Below, in pieces: positions 37,228 through 46,806 of a DNA stretch of 64,000 nucleotides. Numbering within the stretch: position 1 is the first letter of the stretch; each line of letters starts with the position of its first letter. Made by a program: the position numbers and the translations under genes. The stretch is from Sandaracinobacteroides saxicola (lineage in GTDB: Bacteria > Pseudomonadota > Alphaproteobacteria > Sphingomonadales > Sphingomonadaceae), in NCBI RefSeq assembly GCF_014117445.1, contig NZ_CP059851.1, positions 1,736,001-1,800,000 on the forward strand. The letters run 5' to 3'. A model generated the notes under the pieces. The model was not told where the DNA came from and did not search any database. It saw nothing but the letters and a program-made list of their open reading frames with translations.

Positions 37228-37278
37228 GTTAGCCACAATGGCGAGTTTCGTTTGACATTCTGATAGCTCTTGGCTAAC
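37228..37278. promoter_or_regulatory. Inverted repeat operator before the RelE-XRE module
   Basis: GTTAGCCA (37228-37235) and TGGCTAAC (37271-37278) are a perfect 8-bp inverted repeat 35 bases apart that brackets the candidate promoter. It is a good candidate for binding by the XRE antitoxin. Confidence 0.55.
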
Positions 37279-37280
37279 AC
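37252..37280 (+). promoter_or_regulatory. Candidate promoter of the RelE-XRE module
   Basis: Consensus TTGACA (37252-37257), a 17-base spacer and TAACAC (37275-37280). The ATG at 37284 is only 3 bases beyond the -10 box, so transcription from it would give a leaderless mRNA or start at the next codon, GTG at 37287. Confidence 0.5.
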
Positions 37281-37283
37281 CAC

Positions 37284-37538
37284 ATGGTGCTCAGGATCGA
37301 GATTGAACGCGAAGCCGCCCGCATCCTGTCCCGTATCCCCGCCAATGTCGGCGACCTGATCGAGGACAAGATCGAGCAGCTTGCGTCCGACCCCGCCAGC
37401 CTGCGTAACAATGTCACCCGTCTGGTGGGCACGCGCGAATCGCGCCTTCGGGTCGGCGACTGGCGCATCATCTTTCGCATTGACGGTGACACGCTGCGCA
37501 TCATCCGCATCGCCGCGCGCGGCAGCGTCTATGGATAG
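37284..37538 (+). CDS. RelE/HigB-like toxin
   Basis: An 84-residue toxin of the RelE/ParE superfamily. Characteristic parts are an N-terminal helix pair (REAARILSRIPANVGDLIED), the core RESRLRVGDWRIIFRIDGDT and the C-terminal strand LRIIRIAARGSVYG with basic residues lining the mRNA site. It probably cleaves mRNA at the ribosome. The toxin comes first and its antitoxin second, the order of HigBA-type modules, with a 3-base gap between them. Confidence 0.85.
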   Translation: MVLRIEIEREAARILSRIPANVGDLIEDKIEQLASDPASLRNNVTRLVGTRESRLRVGDWRIIFRIDGDTLRIIRIAARGSVYG

Positions 37539-37541
37539 GAC

Positions 37542-37928
37542 ATGACTATGGGAAGCCTTCAGACCATCACCACGCAGGGCGCCGACGAACTCGTCATCCT
37601 GCCCCGCGCCGATTACGACCGGCTGATCGCCGAGCTGGAGGACGCGCAGGACATCGCCAGCGCCAAGGCCTTCGAGGCCCGCGAAGCCAGCGCCGACTGG
37701 CTCCCCTGGGACCTCGCGAAACGCCTCCGTCGCGGCGAACACCCTATTACCATCTGGCGCGAGCACCGCGGCCTTACCCAACGCGCCCTTGCCACCGCCG
37801 CCGGCATGACCGCCGCGCAACTCTCCGAAATCGAATCGGGCAAGAAAACCGGCTCTGTGATGACGCTGAAGCGGATGGCAGATGTGTTGGTCGTGACGGT
37901 GGATGAGCTGCTGCCTTTCGTTGAGTAG
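37542..37928 (+). CDS. XRE-family antitoxin
   Basis: A 128-residue antitoxin paired with the RelE-like toxin. The N-terminal part (DELVILPRADYDRLIAELED) resembles Phd/YefM-type dimerisation segments, while the C-terminal part is a Cro/C1 helix-turn-helix: WREHRGLTQRALATAAGMTAAQLSEIESGKK. The usual EIExG after the recognition helix is present. It should bind the inverted repeat around the module promoter and neutralise the toxin. Confidence 0.85.
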   Translation: MTMGSLQTITTQGADELVILPRADYDRLIAELEDAQDIASAKAFEAREASADWLPWDLAKRLRRGEHPITIWREHRGLTQRALATAAGMTAAQLSEIESGKKTGSVMTLKRMADVLVVTVDELLPFVE

Positions 37929-37953
37929 ACGAGGCTGCAACGCCTGGTCTCTC

Positions 37954-38391
37954 TCACTCACCATAGAGATTCTCGCCCGTCCAAACCTCAGATCTCAAAA
38001 TCTCGGCAAGTGTGCGAGCGTCAATATCCTCATGCGGCAAGCCGCACCGGCTCAGTTCAGCCGCCAGAAATTGTTGAACCACGCCAACGGAGATATCCTT
38101 CCGCCAAAATGCGGGCGCCGGCTCACATGATGCCTGGCCTCGCGGTGCAAAATACAAAAAAAATAGTTTGCTATGGCGGGCGACTTGAAGCTGCCAGCCG
38201 GTCCCCGAACGCCAGATCGCATAACAGACGGGTTCTGTGCATGGGACAGTGAGCTCGACATTAAAACCATCCTTAACGGTTACTCCCGAGCTGACGCTCC
38301 ATATGTTCACAATCGGCGCCACACGCACCGGCATTGGCGGCTCTAGAATGGGCCCCAACGCCAAAACGGTCGCTGCAAACGCAAGCAACAT
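37954..38391 (-). CDS. Hypothetical exported protein coupled to carA
   Basis: A 145-residue protein with a signal-like start (MLLAFAATVLALGPI) and three or more cysteines in the mature part (VPCTEPVCYAIW, ASCEPAP, SRCGLPHED), fitting a periplasmic disulfide protein. I do not recognise it. The carA stop and this ATG share bases as TGATG, so ribosomes finishing carA may initiate it; a GTG three bases upstream is an alternative start. GC is lower than in carA. It ends convergently 26 bases from the XRE antitoxin. Confidence 0.6.
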   Translation of the reverse strand: MLLAFAATVLALGPILEPPMPVRVAPIVNIWSVSSGVTVKDGFNVELTVPCTEPVCYAIWRSGTGWQLQVARHSKLFFLYFAPRGQASCEPAPAFWRKDISVGVVQQFLAAELSRCGLPHEDIDARTLAEILRSEVWTGENLYGE

Positions 38392-39557
38392 CACGACCGC
38401 AGATCCCCCACAAACCGCCGAAACAAATAATAGCTATCCTGCGGCCCTGGGCTCGCCTCCGGATGATGCTGCACGCTGAACGCCGCGCCATCGGCCGTCT
38501 CCAGCCCCGCCAGACTGCCGTCGAATAGGCTCACATGGCTCGCCCGCACGCCCGCGGGCAGCGTCGCCGCATCCACCGCGAAGCCATGGTTCATGGAGGT
38601 AATCTCTACCTTTCCGTCGCTCAGCCGCTTCACCGGATGATTCGCCCCGCGATGCCCCTGATGCATCTTCACCGTCTTCGCCCCCAGCGCGATCCCCAGC
38701 AGCTGATGCCCCAGGCAGATGCCGAACAGCGGCTTTCCCGTCCCCAGCCACTGCTGGATCACCGGCACGGCATAGACCCCCGTCGCCGCCGGATCGCCCG
38801 GGCCATTGCTCAGGAACAGCCCATCGGGTTCATGCGCCATGATCTCCTCGAACGTCGCCGACGCCGGCACCACCGTCACCCGCGCGCCCGCCGCCACCAG
38901 CTGCCGCAGGATCGCGCGTTTGATGCCATAATCCACCGCCACCACATGCGGCGCATCCGCCGGCAATCCGCCCGGCGTATAGCCCTCCCCTAGCGCCCAT
39001 GGCCCCGCATCCCACGTATAGCTTTGCGTGCAGCTCACCTCCGCCGCCAGGTCCAATCCCTCCAGCCCGCTCCACTGCCTGGCGCGGACCAGCAGGGCCG
39101 CCACATCGAACACCCCTGCCCGATTGTGCGCGATCACCGCATTCGGCGCGCCCTTTTCCCGAATATGCTTCGTCAGCGCCCGCGTATCCACGCCCGCCAC
39201 ACCGATCCGCCCCCACGCCGACAGCCAGGCGTCGAAGCCTTGCACACTGCGGAAATTGCTCGGACCGGTAATGGCCATCGCCATCACGCATCCCAGCGCA
39301 TGCGGGTTCGGCCCCTCGATATCCTCCGGGTTCGCCCCCACATTGCCGATATGCGGGAAAGTGAAATTGATGATCTGCCCGGCATAGCTCGGGTCGGTCA
39401 TCACTTCTTGGTAGCCCGTCATCGCCGTGTTGAAACACAGCTCCCCCACGGCCTCCCCTTCGGCGCCGCATCCCTCGCCCCAGATGACCGTGCCGTCGGC
39501 CAACACAATGACTCCCGTCGCGCCCATCGGTTGGCGCGCAGGAAGATACTCGGCCAT
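38391..39557 (-). CDS. carA: Carbamoyl phosphate synthase small subunit
   Basis: A 388-residue glutamine amidotransferase that supplies ammonia to CarB. The N-terminal carbamoyl-phosphate-synthase small domain (LADGTVIWGEGCGAEG, TGYQEVMTDPSYAGQIINFT) precedes the class I glutaminase with nucleophile cysteine in PLFGICLGHQLLG and the His/Glu in QHHPEASPGP. Length is normal. It is divergent from yqeY-dnaG-rpoD, with 131 bases between. The partner carB is downstream on the same strand but interrupted by other genes. Confidence 0.97.
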   Translation of the reverse strand: MAEYLPARQPMGATGVIVLADGTVIWGEGCGAEGEAVGELCFNTAMTGYQEVMTDPSYAGQIINFTFPHIGNVGANPEDIEGPNPHALGCVMAMAITGPSNFRSVQGFDAWLSAWGRIGVAGVDTRALTKHIREKGAPNAVIAHNRAGVFDVAALLVRARQWSGLEGLDLAAEVSCTQSYTWDAGPWALGEGYTPGGLPADAPHVVAVDYGIKRAILRQLVAAGARVTVVPASATFEEIMAHEPDGLFLSNGPGDPAATGVYAVPVIQQWLGTGKPLFGICLGHQLLGIALGAKTVKMHQGHRGANHPVKRLSDGKVEITSMNHGFAVDAATLPAGVRASHVSLFDGSLAGLETADGAAFSVQHHPEASPGPQDSYYLFRRFVGDLRS

Positions 39558-39688
39558 GCTGGCTCCTCAAAATCGCAGATTGTCGGCTAAGCGGTCGCGT
39601 TAAGGCCCCCCCCCGATTCCGTCAACCGCCCCCTCCCGTTTTCCCGTCGAACCCGCTACAGCACCCCCCGCAACCCACAGGAATCCCC

Positions 39689-40141
39689 ATGATCCGCGAG
39701 ACCATCAAGACCGACCTCATTGCCGCCATGAAGGCCAAGGATGCGCCGCGCGTCGCCGCCATCCGCCTCATCCAGTCCGCCATCAAAAACCGCGATATCG
39801 AACTGCGCACCGGCACCCCGCCGGCGGACGACGACGTTACCGTCAGCGAAGTGCTGATGAAAATGGCGAAGCAGCGCCGCGAATCGATCGAGATATTCAC
39901 CACCGGCAACCGTCCCGAGCTCGCTGCCGTCGAGGCCGCCGAACTGGCGGTGATCGAAGGCTTCCTGCCGCAACAGATGGACGAGGCCGCCGCGAAAACC
40001 GCCATCGAGACAATCGTGGCCGACCTCGGCGCCACCAGCGTCAAGGACATGGGCCGCGTCATGGCCGAGGTCAAATCCCGGCTCGCCGGCCAGCTCGACA
40101 TGGGGAAGGCCAGCGCCATGGTGAAAGCCGCCCTGGCTTGA
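39689..40141 (+). CDS. GatB/YqeY domain protein
   Basis: A 150-residue YqeY-family protein, homologous to the tRNA-binding C-terminal domain of GatB. MIRETIKTDLIAAMKAKDAP, RVAAIRLIQSAIKN and the C-terminal GRVMAEVKSRLAGQLDMGKAS motif are all present. It may assist tRNA or aminoacylation quality control, but the role is not settled. It is first in the conserved yqeY-dnaG-rpoD order, its stop overlapping the dnaG start (TTGA). Confidence 0.92.
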   Translation: MIRETIKTDLIAAMKAKDAPRVAAIRLIQSAIKNRDIELRTGTPPADDDVTVSEVLMKMAKQRRESIEIFTTGNRPELAAVEAAELAVIEGFLPQQMDEAAAKTAIETIVADLGATSVKDMGRVMAEVKSRLAGQLDMGKASAMVKAALA

Positions 40142-41886
40142 GCCTGCCGCCCGCCTTCCTTGATGATCTGCGCAGCCGCACCGGCCTTGCAGCGCTCATC
40201 GGGCGAAAGGTAAAACTCAGCAAGGCCGGCCGCGAGCACAAGGGCTGCTGTCCGTTCCATAACGAAAAGACCCCCAGCTTCTACGTCAACGAGGACAAGG
40301 GCTTCTACCATTGCTTCGGCTGCGGCGCGCATGGCGACGCCATCGGCTTCACCATGGCGGAGGAGGGGCTGACCTTCATCGAAGCCGTCCGCAAACTTGC
40401 GGCCGAGGCCGGCCTGACCTTGCCCGAACGCGACTCCAATCCCGCCGAGGATGACCGCCGCAAGACCGCTCTCGACGCCGCGCATGCCGCCGCTGCCTGG
40501 TTCCAGCAGCAGCTCGCCGGCCTGAAGGGTGCCGACGCCCGCGCCTACCTCGAAAAGCGCGGCGTCGGCCTGTCCGAAGCGATCGCCTTCGGCCTGGGCT
40601 TCGCGCCAGACAGTCGCTCCGCCCTGCGCACCGCGCTGAAGGGTCTTGGCAACGACGCACTCCTCGAAGCCGGGCTGCTGATCGCACCCGAAGACCCCGG
40701 CGCCGCCCCCTATGACCGCTTCAGCGGCCGCCTGATTTTCCCGATCCGTGACAGCCGCGGGCGCCCTGTCGGCTTCGGCGGCCGCGCACTCGCCTCTGAC
40801 CAACAGCCAAAATATCTCAACTCGCCGGATGGCCCCCTCTTCGACAAGGGCCGGCTCCTCTACAACCTCGATCGCGCCGGCCCGTCGGCACGCAAATGCG
40901 GCCGGCTGCTGGTGGTCGAAGGCTATATGGATGTCATCGGCCTCGCGTCCGTCGGCATCACCGAAGTCGTCGCCCCCCTTGGCACTGCCCTGACCGAAGC
41001 ACAGCTGACCCTTGCCTGGCGCCTGGTCGACGAACCCTTCCTCGCCTTCGATGGCGACGCCGCCGGACAGCGCGCCGCCCTTCGCGCCGCCACCCGCGCG
41101 CTGCCGCTGCTGCAACCCGGCAAGTCGCTGCGCTTCCTCACCCTGCCCCCCGGCCAGGACCCGGATGACCTGGCACGACAGGGTGGTGCCGCCGCGATCG
41201 AAACCTTGCTCTCAGGCGCACAACCCCTGCACGAACGTCTGTTCGCCGCCGAATTCGCCGCCACCCCCACCGACACGCCCGAACGTCGCGCTGCCCTGCG
41301 TGCCCGCCTGCGCGCACATGCCGATGCCATCGCCCATCCGGACGTGCGGCGCGGCTATCAAGAGCAATGGCGCGACGCCCTCGACCGCCACTTCGCGCCG
41401 CGCCCCCGCCCGGCCTGGCAACCGCGCAAAGGCCCCTGGAAGCCCCCTGCCCCGCCGCTGCGCGCCGCCACCCGCGCCGCCTCCACCAGCAGCAGCGAAC
41501 GGGCCGAGGCGATGCTGCTCGCCAGCCTGGCGGCCCGCCCTGATGCCGCCGCTCTTCATGCCGAGGCACTGTCCGCGCTGCCGCTCAGCGGTGCGCCGCT
41601 GATCGCCATCCGCGAGGCGCTGCTGCGAGGGAGCGCCCCCGATCTCACGGCGCTGGCCTCCGTCCGCCCGCTCATCGACCCCGGCCTTCCGTTACAGGAT
41701 TTTGACGCACGGCTGGCGTCCGCCCTTGCGTCCTTGGCCGAGTTGCACCACATAGGCGCCGAAATGCAGGACTTGCGCGCGCGCTACGCCCAGGATGACG
41801 AGCATGTCTTCCAGGTGCAGGCGCGTTTGGCGCGTGAACATGCGCGGATCAAAGCGCGCCTTCTGGCAGAGGCCACCGGCGAATAG
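40138..41886 (+). CDS. dnaG: DNA primase DnaG
   Basis: A 582-residue primase that lays RNA primers for replication. The zinc-binding domain ([19 protein letters not shown] then FHC-type [11 protein letters not shown]), the RNA polymerase core ([33 protein letters not shown]) and the TOPRIM acidic residues ([11 protein letters not shown]) are visible. The C-terminal helicase-binding part is variable. The start is a TTG overlapping the yqeY stop (TTGA), since no ATG or GTG fits before the zinc domain. It precedes rpoD by 38 bases. Confidence 0.96.
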   Translation: MSLPPAFLDDLRSRTGLAALIGRKVKLSKAGREHKGCCPFHNEKTPSFYVNEDKGFYHCFGCGAHGDAIGFTMAEEGLTFIEAVRKLAAEAGLTLPERDSNPAEDDRRKTALDAAHAAAAWFQQQLAGLKGADARAYLEKRGVGLSEAIAFGLGFAPDSRSALRTALKGLGNDALLEAGLLIAPEDPGAAPYDRFSGRLIFPIRDSRGRPVGFGGRALASDQQPKYLNSPDGPLFDKGRLLYNLDRAGPSARKCGRLLVVEGYMDVIGLASVGITEVVAPLGTALTEAQLTLAWRLVDEPFLAFDGDAAGQRAALRAATRALPLLQPGKSLRFLTLPPGQDPDDLARQGGAAAIETLLSGAQPLHERLFAAEFAATPTDTPERRAALRARLRAHADAIAHPDVRRGYQEQWRDALDRHFAPRPRPAWQPRKGPWKPPAPPLRAATRAASTSSSERAEAMLLASLAARPDAAALHAEALSALPLSGAPLIAIREALLRGSAPDLTALASVRPLIDPGLPLQDFDARLASALASLAELHHIGAEMQDLRARYAQDDEHVFQVQARLAREHARIKARLLAEATGE

Positions 41887-41924
41887 CCGCTCCGTCCGCA
41901 GGTGCCCAGGAGCAGACAGACGAT

Positions 41925-43937
41925 ATGGCCAAAGCCCCCCTCGCCGAACCGCAGGACAGCGACAGCAAGCCCGAAGCCGATGGCGCCGCCATCATCGACC
42001 TCAACGAGGCCGGGCTGAAGCGGCTGATCGCGCGTGCGAAGAAGCGTGGCTGGCTGACCTATGAGGAATTGAACGCCGCCCTGCCGCAAGACCAGATGTC
42101 GTCCGACCAGATCGAAGACGTGATGTCGGCGCTCGGCGACATGGGGATCAACCTTGTCGAGAATGAGGACAGCGGCGAGGACGGCGAGGCCGAGGAAGAG
42201 GAAGAAGTCACCGTCGAGGAGGTCGATCCGATCGGCACCGCGCCCGTGGTGGCCGCGCCCAAGGAAAAGCTCGACCGCACCGACGACCCCGTCCGCATGT
42301 ATCTGCGCGAAATGGGCGCCGTCGAACTGCTCAGCCGCGAGGGCGAGATCGCCATCGCCAAACGCATCGAGGCCGGCCGCAACACCATGATCGAGGGGCT
42401 GTGCGAAAGCCCTCTGACCTTCGCCGCGATCATCAACTGGTCGATTGCGCTGAACGAAGGCCGCATGCAGCTGCGTGAGATCCTCGATCTCGAAGCCATG
42501 CTCGCCAAGCCGACGGTCGAGGAGGAGGACGCGCCCGCCAGTGACCTGCCCGTCACCTTCGCCGAGGACAAGGAAGAGCCCGAGGAAGCCCCGCCGCCAC
42601 CCGACGAGGAGGATGAGCTGCGCGAGCACCGCGCGCCGCGCCCCACCTTCGAGGAAGAGGAGGACGAAGGCGGCATGTCGCTGGCCGCGATGGAAGAAAC
42701 GCTGAAACCCCAGGCGCTGGAAACCTTCGCCGCGATCCAGGCGACCTTCGTCAAGTTCGCCAAGCTGCAGGCCCCGCGCATGACCATGATCGGGCGCGGC
42801 GAAGCCTTTCCGGCCGCCGATGAGCGCAAATACCAGAAATATCGCCTCGAACTCACCCAGCAGATCGCCGCGGTGCAATTCACCAATGCCAAGATCGAGC
42901 AGCTGGTGGAGCAATTGTACAGCTACAACCGCAAGCTGATGACGCTGGGCGGCCAGATGCTGAAGCTGGCCGAGCGCCACAAGGTGCCGCGCAAGGACTT
43001 CCTCGACAGCTATCTGGGCCATGAGCTGGATGAAGCCTGGCTCGCCACCAACGCCGGCCGCGACAAGAAATGGGCCGCCTTCGCCGAGCGCGAGGCCGAG
43101 ACCGTCGCGCGCATCCGCGTCGAGCTGTCGGAAATCTCATCCGAAACCGGCGTCGAGCTGAATGAATATCGCCGCATCGTCAACAAGGTGCAGAAAGGCG
43201 AGCGCGAAGCCCGCATCGCCAAGAAGGAAATGGTCGAGGCGAACCTGCGCCTCGTCATCTCCATTGCCAAGAAATACACCAACCGCGGCCTGCAATTCCT
43301 TGATCTCATTCAGGAAGGCAATATCGGCCTGATGAAGGCGGTGGACAAGTTCGAGTATCGCCGCGGCTACAAGTTCAGCACCTATGCCACCTGGTGGATC
43401 CGGCAGGCAATCACCCGCAGCATCGCCGATCAGGCCCGCACCATCCGCATTCCGGTGCACATGATCGAAACCATCAACAAGCTGGTGCGCGCCAGCCGAC
43501 AATATCTGCACGAAACGGGCCGCGAAGCGACGCCCGAGGAGTTGGCCGAACGCCTGTCGATGCCGCTCGACAAGGTGCGCAAGGTGCTGAAGATCGCCAA
43601 GGAGCCCATCAGCCTGGAAACCCCCATCGGGGACGAGGAGGACAGCCATCTGGGCGACTTCATCGAGGACAAGAATGCCGTCATCCCGGTCGATGCCGCC
43701 ATCCATTCCAACCTCAAGGAAACCGTCACCCGCGTGCTCGCCAGCCTCACCCCGCGCGAGGAACGGGTGCTGCGCATGCGATTCGGCATCGGCATGAACA
43801 CCGACCATACGCTCGAAGAGGTGGGCCAGCAGTTCAGCGTCACCCGCGAACGCATCCGCCAGATCGAGGCAAAGGCCCTGCGCAAGCTGAAACACCCCAG
43901 CCGCTCCCGCAAGATGCGCAGTTTCCTCGATAGTTGA
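41925..43937 (+). CDS. rpoD: RNA polymerase primary sigma factor (sigma-70)
   Basis: A 670-residue housekeeping sigma factor. Region 1.1 and a long acidic non-conserved region ([12 protein letters not shown] and [15 protein letters not shown]) are followed by region 1.2 [20 protein letters not shown], region 2 with the -10 recognition stretch [19 protein letters not shown], region 3, and region 4.2 with the -35 helix [20 protein letters not shown]. The ending [18 protein letters not shown] is standard for alphaproteobacteria. Ribosome site CAGGAG. Third gene in yqeY-dnaG-rpoD. Confidence 0.98.
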   Translation: MAKAPLAEPQDSDSKPEADGAAIIDLNEAGLKRLIARAKKRGWLTYEELNAALPQDQMSSDQIEDVMSALGDMGINLVENEDSGEDGEAEEEEEVTVEEVDPIGTAPVVAAPKEKLDRTDDPVRMYLREMGAVELLSREGEIAIAKRIEAGRNTMIEGLCESPLTFAAIINWSIALNEGRMQLREILDLEAMLAKPTVEEEDAPASDLPVTFAEDKEEPEEAPPPPDEEDELREHRAPRPTFEEEEDEGGMSLAAMEETLKPQALETFAAIQATFVKFAKLQAPRMTMIGRGEAFPAADERKYQKYRLELTQQIAAVQFTNAKIEQLVEQLYSYNRKLMTLGGQMLKLAERHKVPRKDFLDSYLGHELDEAWLATNAGRDKKWAAFAEREAETVARIRVELSEISSETGVELNEYRRIVNKVQKGEREARIAKKEMVEANLRLVISIAKKYTNRGLQFLDLIQEGNIGLMKAVDKFEYRRGYKFSTYATWWIRQAITRSIADQARTIRIPVHMIETINKLVRASRQYLHETGREATPEELAERLSMPLDKVRKVLKIAKEPISLETPIGDEEDSHLGDFIEDKNAVIPVDAAIHSNLKETVTRVLASLTPREERVLRMRFGIGMNTDHTLEEVGQQFSVTRERIRQIEAKALRKLKHPSRSRKMRSFLDS

Positions 43938-44017
43938 GGTTTGGGAACAGAAGGCTACATCCCCGGTTCATGCATTGGCTGCTTGAACGGGTCATCAGCC
44001 CTGCCAGAAAGCCGAGC

Positions 44018-44695
44018 ATGACCTTCCGCGCCCTCGCCCTCATTGCCATCGCCGCCCTTGCCCTCCCCGCCCATGCCGATGCCCTGCTGGATCAGGTCCT
44101 CGCCGGCGCCCGCGTTGCCAAGCCGCAGAGCTTTGAACGCACCGCCGTGCTGGTGGCGAGCAACGACAAGGGCTCGACCACGATCAATCGCGTCCAGCGC
44201 TTCAACGCCGCCGCACCGGCTGGCAAACAATGGACCCTGGTCAGCGAAAACGGCGCACCGCCCAGTGCCAAGGCGACGGAGGAGTTCACCAAGTCGATCA
44301 ACAAGGTGCCCGCCCCTGGCTACTACCGCATCGCCACCTTCCTGGGGGCCGGCGCCATCCGCCTGGCGGACAGTGGCGGCAAGGCAGTCTATCGCATCAC
44401 AAAGCTGCCCAAGGGCAGCGTGAACGGTGGCGGCTTCGACCTGTCGGACCGGCTGTCGGCCGACCTTACCGTCGATCCAGCCACCGCCACCGTCACCCGC
44501 ACCCGCATCTTCCTGCCGAAACCCACCCGCATCATGCTGGTCGCCAAACTCGACAAGTTCGACGCCGTGACGGACTATGCCCCCGTCCCGGGCAGCGCAC
44601 CGCGTATCACCACGCAGAGCAGCGAAATCACTGGCGACAACCCGATGCAGGGCGCCGGCACCCAGAAACAAAACTTCACCTACCGCCCCCTGTAA
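44018..44695 (+). CDS. Hypothetical periplasmic protein
   Basis: A 225-residue exported protein. The ATG at 44018 gives a clean signal peptide (MTFRALALIAIAALALPAHA); in-frame sequence upstream overlaps the rpoD end and is not used. The mature part starts DALLDQVLAGARVAKP, then long beta-strand-rich stretches (FERTAVLVASNDKGSTTINR, KPTRIMLVAKLDKFDAVTDY) suggesting a lipid- or polymer-binding sandwich such as the LolA-like group, although no firm match is seen. Located after rpoD with an 80-base gap; a GC-rich repeat follows it. Confidence 0.6.
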   Translation: MTFRALALIAIAALALPAHADALLDQVLAGARVAKPQSFERTAVLVASNDKGSTTINRVQRFNAAAPAGKQWTLVSENGAPPSAKATEEFTKSINKVPAPGYYRIATFLGAGAIRLADSGGKAVYRITKLPKGSVNGGGFDLSDRLSADLTVDPATATVTRTRIFLPKPTRIMLVAKLDKFDAVTDYAPVPGSAPRITTQSSEITGDNPMQGAGTQKQNFTYRPL

Positions 44696-44733
44696 TCTTC
44701 TCCCAAGACGAGACCAACTTCGAGCCGATGCTA

Positions 44734-44802
44734 CACCCCTCCCGCCCGGCGCAGCCGAGAGCGGGAGGGGCGACTTGCGCGACAGCGCGGCGGGGGTGGG
44801 TG
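44734..44802. repeat. GC-rich palindromic repeat, copy 3
   Basis: CACCCCTCCCGCCCGGCGCA, then GCGGGAGGGGCGACTTGCGC and a block ending GGCGGGGGTGGGT. Layout and the CGACTxGCG segment match the 6029 element read on the minus strand and the insertion in the TrmH-family gene. It fills the gap between a plus-strand gene and the convergent TonB receptor gene, where it may also end transcription. Confidence 0.65.
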
Positions 44803-44838
44803 GTTCACCGCTCGGTCACGCAAGCGGCCGCCTGACCC

Positions 44839-46761
44839 TCATCGCCCCCACCGCACTCCCAGCCAAACCGTCCGCGGCTGCCCCCGCTCCACCAGCGCAC
44901 CATTGGTCGCCACCTCCACCCGCGTATCCGTCGCATTTTCCACCGCCAGGGTCAGCCACATCAGCCCCGTCAATCGCACCGCCCCATCCAGGTCCAGCGT
45001 TGTCGCCGGCCGCAACCGGCGCGTGTTCAGGTCATCGTCCCACAGCGCGCTCTGATGCCGCAGCAGCGCTCGCGCCTCGGCCCCCTCGCCCGTCCAGCCA
45101 ACCCGGCCACTGGCCGACCAGCGCGGCGTCTGCGCCGGCCGCAACCCGCTCAGCCCCGGTGCCACCGTCCCACCATCGACGCGCGCGTCGGCGAACGCCC
45201 CCGACACCGCCGCTTCGAATCGCCCCATCTCAGCCCTCGCCTCGGCCTCTAACCCCCACACCCGCAATGCGCGCAGGTTGAGCCGCCGCCGCAGCCCAGG
45301 GGCCAGCGTCACATTCGCCACCGGTCCACTCAACCGGTTCCAGTAACCGGTGACATCCAGCGACAGTGTCGACAGCGGCGCAAACCGTACCCCTGCCTCC
45401 GCTCCCCACAACCGTTCCGGCCGCAGCGCCGCATTCGCTTCGGTCAGTTCAGCCCCCACGCGGAACGGCCGATACAGCTCGTTCAAGGTCGGCAGCCGCC
45501 AGGAATGATAGCCCGCCGCCCGCAGCGCCCAGGCCGGCGCCGGCCGCCACACCAGCCCGGCCCGCCCGGTCGGCTGCCAGCCGTCGCGGCCCACCGCCCG
45601 GCTCTCCAGCAGTGAGGCTCCGCCCAGCACCCTCTCCTCCACAAAACCGCCCCGCAACCGCCAATGATCCAGCCGCCCCGCCGCGACCAGCCGCAGTTCG
45701 GGCGCAATCTCCCCCTCTGCCTCCGCCCACACCCCCGCCGTCAGGCTGCGCCCGCCCGCGCGCCGGAACCGGGTAGGCACCCCCTGCTGATAGCGAAACA
45801 ATTCCTGCGTTACCCCCTCCGACGCGCGCCAGTCACCGCCAAAGCGCAGCCCTTCCGCCGGCCGCAGCTCCAGCGACCCGCCCCAGCCGCTTGCCGGCGT
45901 TTTCACCTGGTCCAGCGTCACCGCCGCGCTCTGCCGCGCGGCGTCCGCCACCAGCGTCCGGTTGGCGAAATCGCGCAGCTGGCCGTGCACCACCGCCTCC
46001 ACCCCCCAGCCTGACCGCTGCACGAACCGCACCGAGGCATCGGCGCCCCGGACCCGGCTGTCCGCCCCGTCCAGCCCGCGGTTGCGCCGATCCTCATGCC
46101 CTGCCAGCCGCACCTGAACCTCGCCCTCGCCCAGTGGCACCACCCCCCGCGCCGCCACCATCCCCTGCGCATAGGGCGTCGCCTGATCCACCGCTCCACC
46201 CTCGAACAGACGGAACCCGTTCCCCCGATCCACGCCGCCGCCCAGGCTCAACGCACCTTCCCCCACCGCCATGCTCAGCGCGCCTGCCGCCCGTGCGCTT
46301 CCCCAACTGCCCCCCGCCAGCTCAACCCTTGCCGGCGCCGTCCCGCTGAACAGCTCCACCGTCCCCGCCAGTGCGCCGGGCAGCAGGCCGCCACCACGGG
46401 TCACCCGCGCATCCGCCACGCCCGACAGCGCCGGCCAGGCGACCCAACCCGCGAACGGATCATTCATCGGCACACCATCGAGCAACACCAGCGCGCGGCT
46501 CGCCGCATTGCCGCCCAGCCCGCGCAGCGTCACCCCCTGGCTGGTCGGATTGGCGCTGCGCGAATCGCTCCGCCGGAACAGCGCCAACCCCGCCACCTGC
46601 CGCAGTGCTGCATCCAGCCGACCCGACGGTACGGATAGATCGTCGATCGTCACAGCTGAAAATGCCCCCGCGCCGGGCGGCAAAGGCAGGGGCCGCCCGG
46701 TTACGACGATCTCCTCGGCCACCGCCGGTCCCGCCAGCATCAGACAGACAAGCAGCCGCAT
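44839..46761 (-). CDS. TonB-dependent receptor, BtuB-like
   Basis: A 640-residue outer-membrane active transporter. Signal peptide MRLLVCLMLAGPAVA, a short TonB box (EEIVVTGRP), a plug domain (VPSGRLDAALRQVAGLALFR, RALVLLDGVPMNDPFAG) and a 22-strand barrel. Size and plug style recall vitamin B12/siderophore receptors (BtuB-like), but no cobalamin riboswitch fits in the 45-base upstream gap and the ligand is unknown. The C-terminus ends VWLGVRWGR rather than in phenylalanine, which is unusual for a BAM substrate, although a Trp precedes it by two. Confidence 0.85.
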   Translation of the reverse strand: MRLLVCLMLAGPAVAEEIVVTGRPLPLPPGAGAFSAVTIDDLSVPSGRLDAALRQVAGLALFRRSDSRSANPTSQGVTLRGLGGNAASRALVLLDGVPMNDPFAGWVAWPALSGVADARVTRGGGLLPGALAGTVELFSGTAPARVELAGGSWGSARAAGALSMAVGEGALSLGGGVDRGNGFRLFEGGAVDQATPYAQGMVAARGVVPLGEGEVQVRLAGHEDRRNRGLDGADSRVRGADASVRFVQRSGWGVEAVVHGQLRDFANRTLVADAARQSAAVTLDQVKTPASGWGGSLELRPAEGLRFGGDWRASEGVTQELFRYQQGVPTRFRRAGGRSLTAGVWAEAEGEIAPELRLVAAGRLDHWRLRGGFVEERVLGGASLLESRAVGRDGWQPTGRAGLVWRPAPAWALRAAGYHSWRLPTLNELYRPFRVGAELTEANAALRPERLWGAEAGVRFAPLSTLSLDVTGYWNRLSGPVANVTLAPGLRRRLNLRALRVWGLEAEARAEMGRFEAAVSGAFADARVDGGTVAPGLSGLRPAQTPRWSASGRVGWTGEGAEARALLRHQSALWDDDLNTRRLRPATTLDLDGAVRLTGLMWLTLAVENATDTRVEVATNGALVERGQPRTVWLGVRWGR

Positions 46762-46806
46762 CGCCCCTGCCTAGCGAAAGCCGCCCCGCTGTGCCAAGGC
46801 CCGGCC

